From Theristus sp. LFF4_11 (Eukaryota > Nematoda > Chromadorea > Monhysterida > Xyalidae), in the NCBI GenBank assembly GCA_030248135.1, contig JASANC010002240.1, positions 1 to 64,000 of the forward strand: DNA of 64,000 bases, written 5' to 3'. Below the pieces are notes generated by a model, which ran no database searches, had not been told where the DNA came from, and saw only the letters and a list, made by a program, of their open reading frames with translations. Of this stretch, positions 11,485 through 21,599 are shown piece by piece; positions within the stretch are counted from its first letter, which is position 1; each line of letters opens with the position of its first letter. The translations under genes and the position numbers were made by a program.

Positions 11485-12510
11485 CGCAGGAATTCAATAC
11501 GCTGATCACGGATATTGGGTTAGTTTTCTTACGTGAGCAACTCTAGATGCTGAATCGTGACGATTTCGGGCGAATCGGCCGTGGAAATCGGCGAAATCGG
11601 TCCAAGAACGAAAAACAAGAAAAGGGTGTTTTCCAGGGTAATTCAATGCGCTGATCACGAATTTTGGGTTAGTTTTTTTACGTGAGCAACTCTAGATGCT
11701 GAATCGTGACGATTTCGGGCGAATCGGCCGTGGAAGTTGGCGAAATCGGTTCAGGAACGAAAAACAAGAAAAAGGTGTTTTCCAGGGTAATTCAATCCGC
11801 TGATCACGAATTTTGGGTTAGTTTTCTTATGTGAGCAACTCTAGATGCTGAATCGTGACGATTTCGGGCGAATCGGCCGTGGAAATTGGCGAAATCGGTC
11901 CAGGAACGAAAAACAAGAAAAGGGTGTTTTCCAGGGTAATTCAATGCGCTGATCACGAATTTTGGGATAGTTTTCTTACGTGAGCAACTCTAGATGCTGA
12001 ATCGTGACGATTTCGGGCGAATCGGCCGTGGAAGTTGGCGAAATCGGTCCAGAAACGAAAAACAAGAAAAGAGTGTTTTCTAGGGTAATTCAATGCGCTG
12101 ATCCCGGATTTTGGGTTAGTTTTTTATGTGAGCAACTCTAGATACTGAATCGTGACGATTTCGGGCGAATCGGCCGTGGAAGTTGGCGAAACCGGTCCAG
12201 AAAAGAAAAACAAGAAAAGGGTGTTACCCAGGGTAATTCAATGCGCTGATCACGGATTTTGGGTTAGTTTTTTATGTGAGCAACTCTAGATACTGAATTG
12301 TGACGATTTCGGGCGAACCGCAGTGAAAATTAGCGAAATCGGACCAAATGCAAAAAACTGTGTTATCCATGGTAATTCATTGCGCCGATCACGGCTTTTG
12401 GGTCAGTTTTCTTATGTGAGCAATTCTAGATACTGAATCGTGACGATGTCGGGCGAATCGGCCGTAGAAATAGCATAGGCGAAATCGGCCCAAAAAGCGA
12501 AAAATGAAAA
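11485..12510. repeat. Tandem array, ~148 bp unit, about seven copies
   Basis: Each unit carries GGTAATTCAATGCGCTGATC, then GTGAGCAACTCTAGAT, then GACGATTTCGGGCGAATCGG. Unit starts near 11488, 11636, 11786, 11934, 12083, 12230 and 12369 give a spacing of about 139-150 bases. The last unit is the most diverged. The same array recurs at 19550-20440. Confidence 0.9.
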
Positions 12511-12596
12511 CTGAGGTATCCGGGGTTTAGAAGAATGTGTTACCAACGAGATGTGAATTTGGTTCGACCTTCGGGACTTATTTAAAAGTCAGAATA

Positions 12597-13596
12597 TTAT
12601 CTAAAAATGCGGGAGACGCATATAAAAGGAGGAATATGGCTTTGTGTAAGCAGTGAGAGACTTGGCTCGACAACTCTTTTCAAGTCTCTGATGTGGTACA
12701 CACGGATACAAGTACATAAGAGCCATATTTTTGCGCCGTTTATTCACTATTTCGGTTGCACATGTACTTTGTAGACAATTAAAACTTCAACATTTGCGGT
12801 ATTTCGGGCATTTAGCGACCACTAGAACCACTAACATAACGATCAGACTTCAGATCGCTGATACTGGTTTGCCCAGGACAAAGTGTATAGCAGAGGCATT
12901 AGGGAACGCAAGGTCTCCTTCTGTGGCAAAGGCAAAGACTCACGGGACAGACAGTTTATCCTGCCACTAGAGTTTGGTAAAAAGGCTGAAAATCAACGGA
13001 AGACAACACCTTTTTGGCACTGATGCTGATGTGTACACAGCGATGCGTACGTTAGTAACGATAAAACCACATGAAACAATGTTTTGCAGTCTCTGATTTT
13101 TTGTTTTTGCACAGAATTTACAGATTCTTGATTTACGGAAGTTCTGCACATAATTTGCCACCCTCGTGGCCTGGTGGTAGTGCGTTAGACTACAGTCTGT
13201 GCGCTCGGGGGATTGAACCCCGCCGAGGGGTGTATAGGCACTTAATGACAGAGAAAACTCGATGGGCGCCCAACTCAATGGCGTTCTGTACGCTTCTCTG
13301 GGTTAGCCCTGGCTAAAAACATCGCCTAAAAATCACAACAACAACAACAACAACAACAACAGAATTTCGCACATGATGTGATTTCGGACTAAACTGGAAA
13401 GGACAGTTAAAAAATAATTTTAAAACTGTTTTACACTTTTCAGTAAAACAAACGCGGCGCAAAAATATAGCTTTTATGTACTTGTATCCGTGTGTACCAC
13501 ATCAGAGACTTGAAAAGAGTTGTCGAGCCAAGTCTCTCACTGCTTACACAAAGCCATATTCCTCCTTTTATATGCGTCTCCCGCATTTTTAGATAA
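12597..13596. mobile_element. TIR2-type inverted-repeat element, copy 1
   Basis: Inverted arms of about 150 bases (12597-12745 and 13444-13596) start TTATCTAAAAATGCGG and are flanked by TA (12595-12596 and 13597-13598). Each tip has an ATGCG/CGCAT hairpin. The inner 700 bases match copy 2 (20656-21389), apart from a SINE here and a MITE there. No transposase is present. Confidence 0.8.
13161..13361 (+). mobile_element. tRNA-derived SINE with (CAA)n tail
   Basis: The head is CCCTCGTGGCCTGGTGGTAG, followed by a tRNA-like domain closing with CGAGGGG, a body ending in TCGCCTAAAA, and a CAA tail of about eight repeats. It interrupts the TIR2 element near its centre; the empty counterpart in copy 2 lacks it. 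The B box here reads GGATTGAACCCC. Confidence 0.85.
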
Positions 13597-14144
13597 TAAA
13601 AACAATGCACTTTATTTTTTTTATTTTAGTTGACAAAACCATAGTTAAACGGCTAGCTATAAATAATACAAAAATTGGTTGTGGAAAACGTTAAAAGATA
13701 GCACCAATTTTTACATTTTGCATGCTGTTTCAAACTAAAACCTTTGTCGGACGTATTGTATATGATTCCTATTATTGTGTCAACATTGTATATGTCTATA
13801 TATTTTGTTCTGAAAAAGGTCTATTCTATTTAGCACATAACTTTCATAATTACTGATCATATTCCACCTTTTTAAATGCGCAGAAAGCGCATTTTTCTCT
13901 AGTAATATTTCAGCTGAAACTTTTAATTCAGTGTACTCATTGACTGGTGACACGGACACGGAGGAGATGTTGTTCTCCGAATTTCGCAATATTTTACCAG
14001 AAAAAAATGCTCTTTTGATTCCGCCGAAGGCTTCATTTCCGTTTCGTTGCGTTTTTCAGCGCGAAACCTTTTCTATCGAGACTGGTTGGTTATACTAATA
14101 GTTGGTTTTATTGCAGGTTCCACTTCAGTGTTCTGCGTTCGAAC

Positions 14145-15671
14145 CTTTTTATCGAGACCGTACGCAATGGCAGCCGCAGTCGGCTCGTTGATGATGCGGA
14201 GAACATTGAGACCAGCGATCGTGCCGGCGTCTTTCGTCGCTTGCCGCTGCGAGTCGTTGAAGTAGGCGGGTACCGTGACGACGGCGTCTTTGCACGGTCG
14301 CCCGAGGAACGCCTCCGCGGTCTCCTTCATTTTCGTCAACACCATGCTGCTGATCTGAAGTTTCAAAATTGCCGTTTGACAGTTGGATGGATTTTGGGCG
14401 GAGTTTATTTTGGATTTCGTTTGTATTTTGCGCACGTCCCAGCCCCGCCACCACCGAAACCTAAAATCTGAAATTAAAAAACTCCGATGAGTACTATTAT
14501 AGCTCTAGGAGAATGGATGGCTTGGCTGACGCTCATCATTCGTGATTTTTTGGCCGGGTTTTGGAGTCTAGATCCGCTGCTAAAGTATTGTTTGTTTGAA
14601 TCTGCACTTTTTTGCAGAATACAAAGCATGTAAAACTTTGAATTACAGTAACAAGAACGAATATATTGGAGTTTCGTTAAAATCAAGCATCTTGCACCCC
14701 ATTTGTGGCTAAATATCTTTTCTTGCAACTCCGACCTGGTTCTTTCCTGTTTCGCGAACCATGAATCCTCCGAAAAAAGTGGTAGGTTTAAACGAACATA
14801 CTGTAGACAAAACCGTAGTACTACAGTTGCTATTATAGCCTCTTTACCAGAGAAAGTGCTTCACCGTACAATTTGAAACCACACCGTATTACAACGAACC
14901 TCTTCAGCAAAGAACGACTTCACTTCTCCTTTGTATTCCACCTGAATTTTCGGCTTGCCAGCGTCCTGGATCACTTTGAACGGCCAGTGTTTCATGTCGC
15001 TCTGCACGGTCGCGTCGTCGTATTTGCGACCGATCAGACGTTTCGCATCTGCAATTGTGGCAGGTCAGTTGGCGAAAGTGGTGAACTTGATGTTGACCAG
15101 TCAAGGTCCGTGCCATTTTGTCAAACAAAAGTCAATTAATTTTCAAAAATACGTTGCTGTGAATCTTTGGCAATCAGCTGATGATTGACTGAGTGGGTTC
15201 ACTGAATGGTTCACCAGCTCGATGCAGCCAATCAGCATCCCAGATTCAATTGTCAGAATGTTGAAATTTTGTTTTACAGGTTTACTGTGCACGCACACTT
15301 GCATTAACATCATACATGTATTTATTTTCGACTGTCGTCATGGTTATCATATACAGACACTAAAGCGGCATTCATGAAGAAGCATTTAGTGACGCTCAGC
15401 TGTGCAACATCGCCACGCGTCACCAAATACTGCTTCATGAATGGCCCTATTCAACGGCAGACTCACCAAACACTGAATTGTGCGGGTTCATGGCGACCTG
15501 ATTCTTGGCGGCGTCGCCGATCAAGCGTTCGGTATCCGTGAACGCGACGTAAGACGGCGTGGTGCGATTTCCCTGATCGTTCGCGATGATCTCCACCTTG
15601 CCGTGCATGAACACACCGACGCACGAATAAGTCGTGCCGAGGTCGATGCCGATTCCGGCCGTTTTCGACAT
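14145..15671 (-). CDS. hsp70: Hsp70 (cytosolic HSP70/HSC70 type), 5' three exons only
   Basis: Exons on the minus strand are 15467-15671, 14900-15048 and 14145-14354, joined with consistent phases, coding residues 1-188. The start [20 protein letters not shown] carries the phosphate-1 loop of the Hsp70 ATPase. Further on are [36 protein letters not shown], the [11 protein letters not shown] stretch and [16 protein letters not shown]. Hsp70 proteins are about 640 residues, so the rest of the ATPase domain and the whole substrate-binding domain are missing. After a normal donor (AAG|gttcg) no further Hsp70 exon exists down to 10.2 kb; the composite element at 10523-13903 occupies that space. 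A short diverged copy of the exon end lies at about 14057-14085. A TATA-like CAAATAAAAG lies about 100 bases upstream of the ATG, and heat-shock elements lie about 300 bases upstream. It could be a truncated pseudogene or a gene broken by assembly. Confidence 0.85.
15363..15448. mobile_element. Short palindromic element, GCGGCATTCATGA family
   Basis: The ends AAGCGGCATTCATGA and TTCATGAATGGCCCT are imperfect inverted copies. It lies in Hsp70 intron 1. Similar elements are in introns at 32256, 46328 and 54983. Confidence 0.55.
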
Positions 15672-15968
15672 TTTTTGGTTTTTTTGCTGGATTAATTTGG
15701 ATTCAATCAATTCAGTATTTGTGAATGAGTGGATGTTCTCAGCCGAGTGTAATGCTCGGGTTCGATGGTCTTTTATTTGCGTCGAAAGTCTGCGATGAAG
15801 AAAGCGTTATTTGTCTGACTCTTGAGATGAAGCGCAATGAATAAATTACACAACGCAAGTTTGAACAAACTTTTTGTTTATAAAGCCGTTTAGTTTAAAA
15901 AACGCTGTTTTAGAGATCTTTTCTGTGTTTTGCGCGTTTACACAGCAGCAGCTATTTGCCTCGTTACA

Positions 15969-16304
15969 GGAACATTCGGGTTTCTTCCAGAATGTTCGCC
16001 AGATCATACTTTAGCGTCTTGTCGAAAGATAATGCGCCTTTATGCAGAAAGAAGCAAACCCAAACAGCACGGCTGTGTTTCGGCGTTTTTTGTTTAATTT
16101 TTTTGCTGTGAAACAACTTGGTTTTCGAGAACTTTGCTGAGTCACAGAATGTTTCGTTGGTGCGGTCAAATTGACATAAACGCATAGCTTTTGCGCGGTG
16201 TTGCTCAGTCACTCAAACTTGTTTGCATTTTTCTCGAACTTTACGAATCGTTTCACAGAAAGTTTTTCATATGCGTTTTTCAGATCAGGTTGTCTCGAAT
16301 GTTC
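15969..16304 (-). promoter_or_regulatory. Heat-shock elements upstream of hsp70
   Basis: At 15985-15997 there is a perfect three-box heat-shock element, TTCCAGAATGTTC (TTC-nn-GAA-nn-TTC). A two-box GAACATTC lies at 15970-15977 and a GAATGTTC near 16296. Alternating TTC/GAA boxes spaced by two bases are the known HSF trimer site. Their position upstream of the minus-strand Hsp70 ATG supports a heat-inducible promoter. Confidence 0.65.
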
Positions 16305-16585
16305 CTGTGTTTTCGGTTGTGATTTATCCGCCAAACCACGGTGTTTGTTATGATGCCATTTCATTAAGAAAGTCGAAAGTCAAAATCCAAAAGTTTTCCG
16401 ATTATAAAATTTTTAAAAGGGTATACATTCATGATATGCAACTGGCATTCGTTGGGTTGGATAGGAAGAAAATTGAAAACAAAATGCACACTGAAGAGGC
16501 ACTCGAAGACCTGTTACAAAAATATGTTTTTTTTGTAAAACAAGCAAAAACTACATGGTTGAAAGACTCAAGGTTGTGGTCATGA
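16223..16585 (+). CDS. Hypothetical ORF, 120 codons, doubtful
   Basis: An open frame between Hsp70 and the first collagen gene reads a plausible soluble protein with KSKVKIQKFSDYKIFKRV and EEALEDLLQKY. Codons are AT-ending, unlike the secure genes nearby. It overlaps the outer heat-shock element. No family is recognised and no splice partner was found, so it may be chance. Confidence 0.15.
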   Translation: MHFSRTLRIVSQKVFHMRFSDQVVSNVPVFSVVIYPPNHGVCYDAISLRKSKVKIQKFSDYKIFKRVYIHDMQLAFVGLDRKKIENKMHTEEALEDLLQKYVFFVKQAKTTWLKDSRLWS

Positions 16586-16660
16586 AAGACAAAATGATGA
16601 TTGACGTTGGTTTCTCCCATATCACAGTCGCCAAAAATCGTTGAGACACTGTTTCTCTTT

Positions 16661-18196
16661 CTAACCGCGACGCGGACACGGACAGTAGTTGGCGTCGTCT
16701 CCAGGTGGGCCCTGAACAGTTTCCGTTGGATTAAAAATGATGCCTTTTCGATTTTGACTGATTTCGTAGTTATTACTTTTTCATTGATGCAAAATAACGC
16801 AAAAGAAAACGAAAACAGAAAAAGAAAACGCGAACAAAAGAAAATTAAAAATAAAGATATGAATGAAATTTACATTCGGTCCTCTCGGTCCCGGTCGGCC
16901 GTCGGGTCCCGGTTGACCCGGTGGGCCCGGCTGTCCACCTTCGCCCGGGCGGCCCGGTTGACCCTGGCTGCCTGGGTTGCCCGGCGGGCCGGGTGGGCCT
17001 TTCGGTCCGCGGTCGCCCGGTGCACCCTTCGGGCCTGCGTCGCCCTTCTCGCCTTTGGTGCCGTCGCGGCCAGGGGGTCCTAGGATGAGATGAAAAGGTT
17101 GGAATTTGATTTGGATGTTCAATTGGGCATGCAAAGTGGCAAACTGCTGAAACACCGAATTTTGAAATGATAAATCCAAGCAAATCGTCACGTACCCGGC
17201 TGTCCATCCTTGCCCGGCGGGCCGTTGTCGCCTCGTCCGCCTGGTGGTCCCGGGAAGCCGGGGTTGCCCGGCTGGCCAGGTAATCCGCTGTTGCCGGGGT
17301 CGCCCTTGCCGCCCTGCACAATAGGATTGACTGTGAATGTTCCATCTTTTAATTCAAATCAAATGCGCGGAACTACCGTTTTGTTAAGTCCTGTATGTCC
17401 AAACTACAACTTGGCAATAATAAAAGTGCAACGTGTTTTTTGTTGTGTCTGCTGACCTGTCGGCCCGGGTTGCCCGGCTGTCCCGGCTGTCCGGGCGGGC
17501 CACGCGGGCACACGCGACATCCGCGGTCGCCGACCGTGATCGCGGGCATGGTGCCCTCGAGACCCTGATTGCCGGGAGCACCGCGGTCACCCGGAAAGCC
17601 GTCGCGGCCCGGCTCTCCCGGCGGGCCTGGTGGACCCGGTGGGCAGGTGTTCTGCAGGTTGCACACTGCAATCAGGGAAAGTGAGTTCATAAGTGTGGTA
17701 AGTGTGCGAAATTGTCGTTCCAGAGACAAAAAGCTGGAGACAAAAAAAAACGAAAAACGCACAGCATTGCGGGCCAAACGTCTGGCGAGCCTTGCGTGGC
17801 CGGTGGACGACGTAGATGCCGCTTGATGAGCCAACCGATTGCTTGTGGTGGATCTCACGCCAGACACTCTGCAATCGAAATTATTCGTTTTTGGAATTTT
17901 CTGCCAATTGATTAACGGTAACGGACCACCGCCACACAGATGGTAATGACTTGGAAACTGCGCGAAACTGTGACAATTTGCGAGAGTTGCATTTTTTTCA
18001 TTGAAATGCTTGCGATTATTGTTGTCAAACTTGCGCGGCTCACATTCGAGAGTTCGTTGAACTCGATGATCTCCTCCGAGACGTGCATGTTGATCGAGTT
18101 GATCTTCGACCAGAGCACTGGCACCCACAAAGCGCAAGCCAGCACGGCCAACATCGAGAAGCCGATCGCTCCGTACGCAGCGACGCGCGCCGACAT
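16661..18196 (-). CDS. Cuticle collagen, complete (copy A)
   Basis: Six minus-strand exons join in frame: 18044-18196, 17763-17868, 17457-17665, 17196-17313, 16874-17079, 16661-16711, giving 280 residues. The N-terminus ([20 protein letters not shown]) is a hydrophobic anchor followed by the short helical box of nematode cuticle collagens. Residues 52-86 hold a linker ending FGPQC. Exon 3 opens the collagenous region with [15 protein letters not shown] and contains a second Cys cluster, [11 protein letters not shown]. Exons 4 and 5 are Gly-X-Y repeats with KGEKGD-type charged triplets. The last exon is [16 protein letters not shown] and stop, the usual Cys-rich C-terminal end. The RPRKARQ stretch before FGPQC may be a subtilisin-type cleavage site, as in this family. 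The protein would be secreted by the hypodermis and cross-linked into cuticle. Long plus-strand frames over the exons are antisense artefacts of Gly/Pro codons. Confidence 0.92.
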
Positions 18197-18222
18197 GATT
18201 GAAATGATGGAGTTGTATGGAG

Positions 18223-18238
18223 CTGAAAGTGAAACACG
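18223..18238 (-). promoter_or_regulatory. Acceptor-like site just upstream of collagen A start
   Basis: On the minus strand, TTTCACTTTCAG stands about 27 bases upstream of the start codon with no recognisable upstream coding exon. In nematodes such a lone acceptor is typical of spliced-leader addition; a 5'UTR intron is the alternative. Collagen B has the same arrangement. Confidence 0.35.
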
Positions 18239-18299
18239 AAACGTGCAGAAGAGCAACTTGACGCAAGACATTCACGCAACAACTCAAAACAGCATGATC

Positions 18300-18817
18300 C
18301 CGGTTCCCGGTTCATACATCAGATGATGAATTTCGTGTGCATACAACGAGATCAAAATGCAAGCAAATGACAGATTTGAAGAAACACTCGCGGTTTTTTT
18401 TTTTGTTGTCAAGTGCTAAGCACCAAATAATGAACGGATTTCTCACGTGCTGTGCGTTTATTTATACTTTCACGCGATTCCCGACTGTATCATTAACTTT
18501 TCGCTGAAATGCACGCGGAAAACTTTTTTACATTTGTCATTTCCATAACTTTGCATTCAAAAATTGCACATTTCATGCGCAAACATCGCCGGAGGGATTT
18601 CTGCCCGCACATTTCAATTTCCTTTACACCTTTTTCACTTTCCTCTGTTTTCTTTGTGTTTTTGGTTCCGGGGGGGGGGTGTTTTTTTGGGTTTTTTGGG
18701 TTTTTTTTTTTTTGTGTGTTTGGTTTGTGTGGGGCGGGTTGTTTTTTTTTTGTTTTTTTGTTTTTTTTAAAATTCAAATATTAAAAAAATATTTTTTTTT
18801 TTTTGTGTGAGGGGTTT

Positions 18818-18844
<27 letters not shown>
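18300..18844. other. Intergenic, T/G-rich low-complexity stretch
   Basis: Upstream of collagen A and downstream of collagen B. It has no Tyr-Cys-Pro-Cys collagen end on the minus strand, where collagen B's last exon would be expected. From 18660 it becomes long T and G runs ending in about 30 T at the border of the second composite element. Confidence 0.5.
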
Positions 18845-18849
<5 letters not shown>

Positions 18850-18852
18850 GGT

Positions 18853-20504
18853 TATCATGCGGATGCGCGAGCGAGCGTAGCGAGCGGAGAGCGCATCACG
18901 CATAATATGAGCCGTTATCCCCTCGCGCGCTTTTTTCAAATTTGCTCGCTGCGTCCTGCGAGCATAGTATAAGCCACAAACTTGGTTCCGTGCACACGAA
19001 ACGAACACCCAAAGTTGTGCTTGGAGCCGCGAAAAAATTTTTATCCGACTACTTTTCATACGCTGTAGACACGAAAAACCTATTCTGAAAACAGTGTTAC
19101 TTCTTTCCCTTTGTCCTTTTTTTTTCAGCTATGTAATCAACATGTGTTCGCCCTTTCAATTTTTGCCTGCGACACTTTCACAGTCGAACAAAAATGTTCC
19201 CTGGGGTAATTCCACCCGGAGATTTTGAAAATTGAGTTAATTTTTTACCCCGACCCTGTTTTTGGGTAAAAATTGGGCATTTTTAATTGTTCGGAGGGTT
19301 TTCACCTGGTTTTAAGTGTTCGCCCTTTCAATTTTTAGCTGGGACACTTTCACAGTTGAACAAAAATGTTTCCTAGGGTAATTTCATCCGTATTTTTTGA
19401 AAATTTAGTTATTTTTTTTGCCCGGGCACTTTTTTGAGTCAAAATTGTGCATTCTTTGAAAGTTCGTAGCATTTTGACTGGGTATCAGTTTTTCACTCTT
19501 ACAAATTTTGTCTGAGCTGCGAAAAATAGTAGGAAAAAAGTCTAGTCCGTAGTAATTCAATGCGCTGATCACGGATTTTGGGTTAGTTTTCTTACGTGAG
19601 CAACTCTAGATGCTGAATCGTGACGATTTCGGGCGAATCGGCCGTCGAAATTGGCGAAATCGGTCCAGAAACGAAAAACAAGAAAAGATTGTTTTCCAGG
19701 GTAATTCAATGCGCTGATCACGGATTTTGGGTTAGTTTTCTTACGTGAGCAACTCTAGATACCGAATCGTGACGATTTCGGGCGAATCGGCCGTCGAAAT
19801 TGGCGAAATCGGTCCAGAAACGAAAAACAAGAAAAGGGTGTTTTCCAGGGTAATTCAATGCGCTGATTACGGATTTTGGGTTAGTTTTCTTACGTGAGCA
19901 ACTCTAGATACTGAATCGTGACGATTTCGGGCGAATCGGCCGTGGAAATTGGCGAAATCGGCCCAGAAACGAAAAATAAGAAAAGGATGTTTTCCAGGGT
20001 AATTCAATGCGCTGATCACGGATTTTGTGTTAGTTTTTTTATGTGAGCAACTCTAGATACTGAATCGTGACGATTTCGGGCGAATCGGCCGTGGAAATTG
20101 GCGAAATTGGTCCAGAAATGAAAAACAAAAAAAACGGTGTTTTCCATGGTTATTAAATACACTGATCACGGATTTTGTGATAGTTTTTTTCATGTGAGCA
20201 ACTCTAGATACCGAATCGTGACGATTTCGGGCGAATCGGCCGTGGAATTTAGTGAAACCGGTCCAGAAATGAAAAACAAGAAGTCGGTGTTTTCTATGGT
20301 AATTCATTGCGCCGATCACGGCTTTTGGGTCAGTTTTCTTATGTGAGCAATTTCTAGGTACTGAATCGTGACGATTTTGGGCGAATCGGCCGTAGAAATA
20401 GCATAGACGAAATTGGCCTAAAAACGAAAAATGAAAAACCTGAGTTGTGTGCCCAACGTATTGTGATTTTGGTCCGACCTTCGGGGCTTATGTAAAAGTC
20501 AGAA
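18853..20504. mobile_element. Composite element core, copy 2
   Basis: This matches 10622-12594: the GC-rich hairpin start (ATCATGCGGATGCGCGAG), the ~173 bp units (19143-19480) and about six ~149 bp units (starts near 19550, 19698, 19847, 19996, 20147, 20297). It joins a TIR2 element at the same point as copy 1. The outer TIR1 arm is absent on the left, where a poly-T tract stands. Confidence 0.85.
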
Positions 20505-20506
20505 TA

Positions 20507-21537
20507 TTATCTAAAAATGCGGGAGACGCATATAAAAGGAGGAATATGGCCTTGTGTAAGCAGTGAAAGACTTGGCTCGACAACCTTTTCAAGTCTCTGA
20601 TGTGGTACACACGGATACAAGTACATAAGAGTCATATTTTTGCGCCGTTTATTTTTTATTTAGATTGCAAGTGGCAACCCTCGTACATTGTAGACAAATG
20701 AAACTTTCACATTTGCCTTTTTCTAGCATTTAGCGACCTCTAAAACCACTAAAATGACGATCAGACTTTAGATCGCTGACACTGGTTTGCACAAAGTGTA
20801 TCGCAGAGGCATTGGGAACGCAAGGTCTCCTTCTGTGGCAGTGACTCACCGGTTTATCCTGGCACAAGAGTTTGGTAAAAAGGGTGAAAATCAACGGAAG
20901 ACAACACTTTTTGCACTGGTGCTGCTGTATGCACAGCGGTGCGTACGTTAGCAACAACGATAAAGCTACATGCAGCAATGTTTTGCAATCTCTGATGTTT
21001 CTGTTTTTTGCACAGAATTTACAGTATAGCCGATTAAACATGGCAGCTTTTTTCAGGGTGCAAGGAGCGCGCGAATTTTGAATAAAAGAGAAAGAAGTTC
21101 AGAAACCAAATTGTATGCCAAATTTGACGCGTTTTTTAAGCTAATGGATTATCCGTATTATTCTGTTTATTCTTTCTCCCTTGCACACATGATTGGAAAT
21201 TATGTTGGCATTTTGAAAAAGACAACTCCTAGTCAGCGACTAATCCCGCCTTGACGGACTGCCTCATTTATTCGGCCATGCTGTTCAGAATTTCGCACAT
21301 GATGTGATTTTAGACTAAACTGAAGAGGACAATTGAAAAATATCTAGATAACTTCAAAATTTTTACGCTTTTCAACAAGCTTGTAAACAACAAACGCGGC
21401 GCAAAAATATGACTCTTATGTACTTGTATCCGTGTGTACCACATCAGAGACTTGAAAAGGTTGTCGAGCCAAGTCTTTCACTGCTTACACAAGGCCATAT
21501 TCCTCCTTTTATATGCGTCTCCCGCATTTTTAGATAA
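20507..21537. mobile_element. TIR2-type inverted-repeat element, copy 2
   Basis: Arms at 20507-20655 and 21390-21537 start TTATCTAAAAATGCGG and are flanked by TA (20505-20506, 21538-21539). The inner part matches copy 1 but carries a different passenger, the MITE at 21022-21283. It ends only 62 bases from exon 5 of collagen B. Confidence 0.8.
21022..21283. mobile_element. MITE, CAGTATGGCCGAATAAA family
   Basis: The inverted ends are CAGTATAGCCGATTAAA and TTTATTCGGCCATGCTG. The other copy is at 38668-38932 with about 85 percent identity by eye. TA stands on the left; the right base pair is TT. It is nested in a TIR2 element, so it is younger than that insertion. Confidence 0.75.
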
Positions 21538-21599
21538 TATTCTTGATCACAATGCAATATACCTGAAATAGCAAACGAAAAGAAAAAAAACCAACGAAC

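Larger units (their letters stand above)
10523..13903. mobile_element. Composite mobile element with hairpin-tipped inverted repeats (TIR1)
   Basis: The arms 10523-10625 and 13800-13903 are near-perfect inverted copies, about 103 bases each. Each tip carries a hairpin (AAATGCGC, TTTCT, GCGCATTT; 10532-10552 on the left). The right end reads hairpin, about ten bases, then CTAG followed by T, which resembles a Helitron 3' end; the left end is its mirror image. No target duplication is clear. Inside are a GC-rich hairpin region (10627-10670), two tandem arrays and a complete TIR2 element with a SINE in it. No long reading frame exists, so the element is non-autonomous. It ends about 240 bases from the last Hsp70 exon. 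Confidence 0.7.

Noticed and set aside
11485..12510. CRISPR array
   Set aside because: Repeats are ~148 bp head-to-tail units without short repeats and unique spacers, in a eukaryotic genome.
10523..13903. Firm Helitron assignment
   Set aside because: The CTAG end with hairpin fits one side, but the other end is its mirror image instead of TC, and no Rep/helicase is present.
14149..14454. Alternative frame over Hsp70 exon 3
   Set aside because: The Hsp70 frame matches the family with introns removed; the other frames are shadows.
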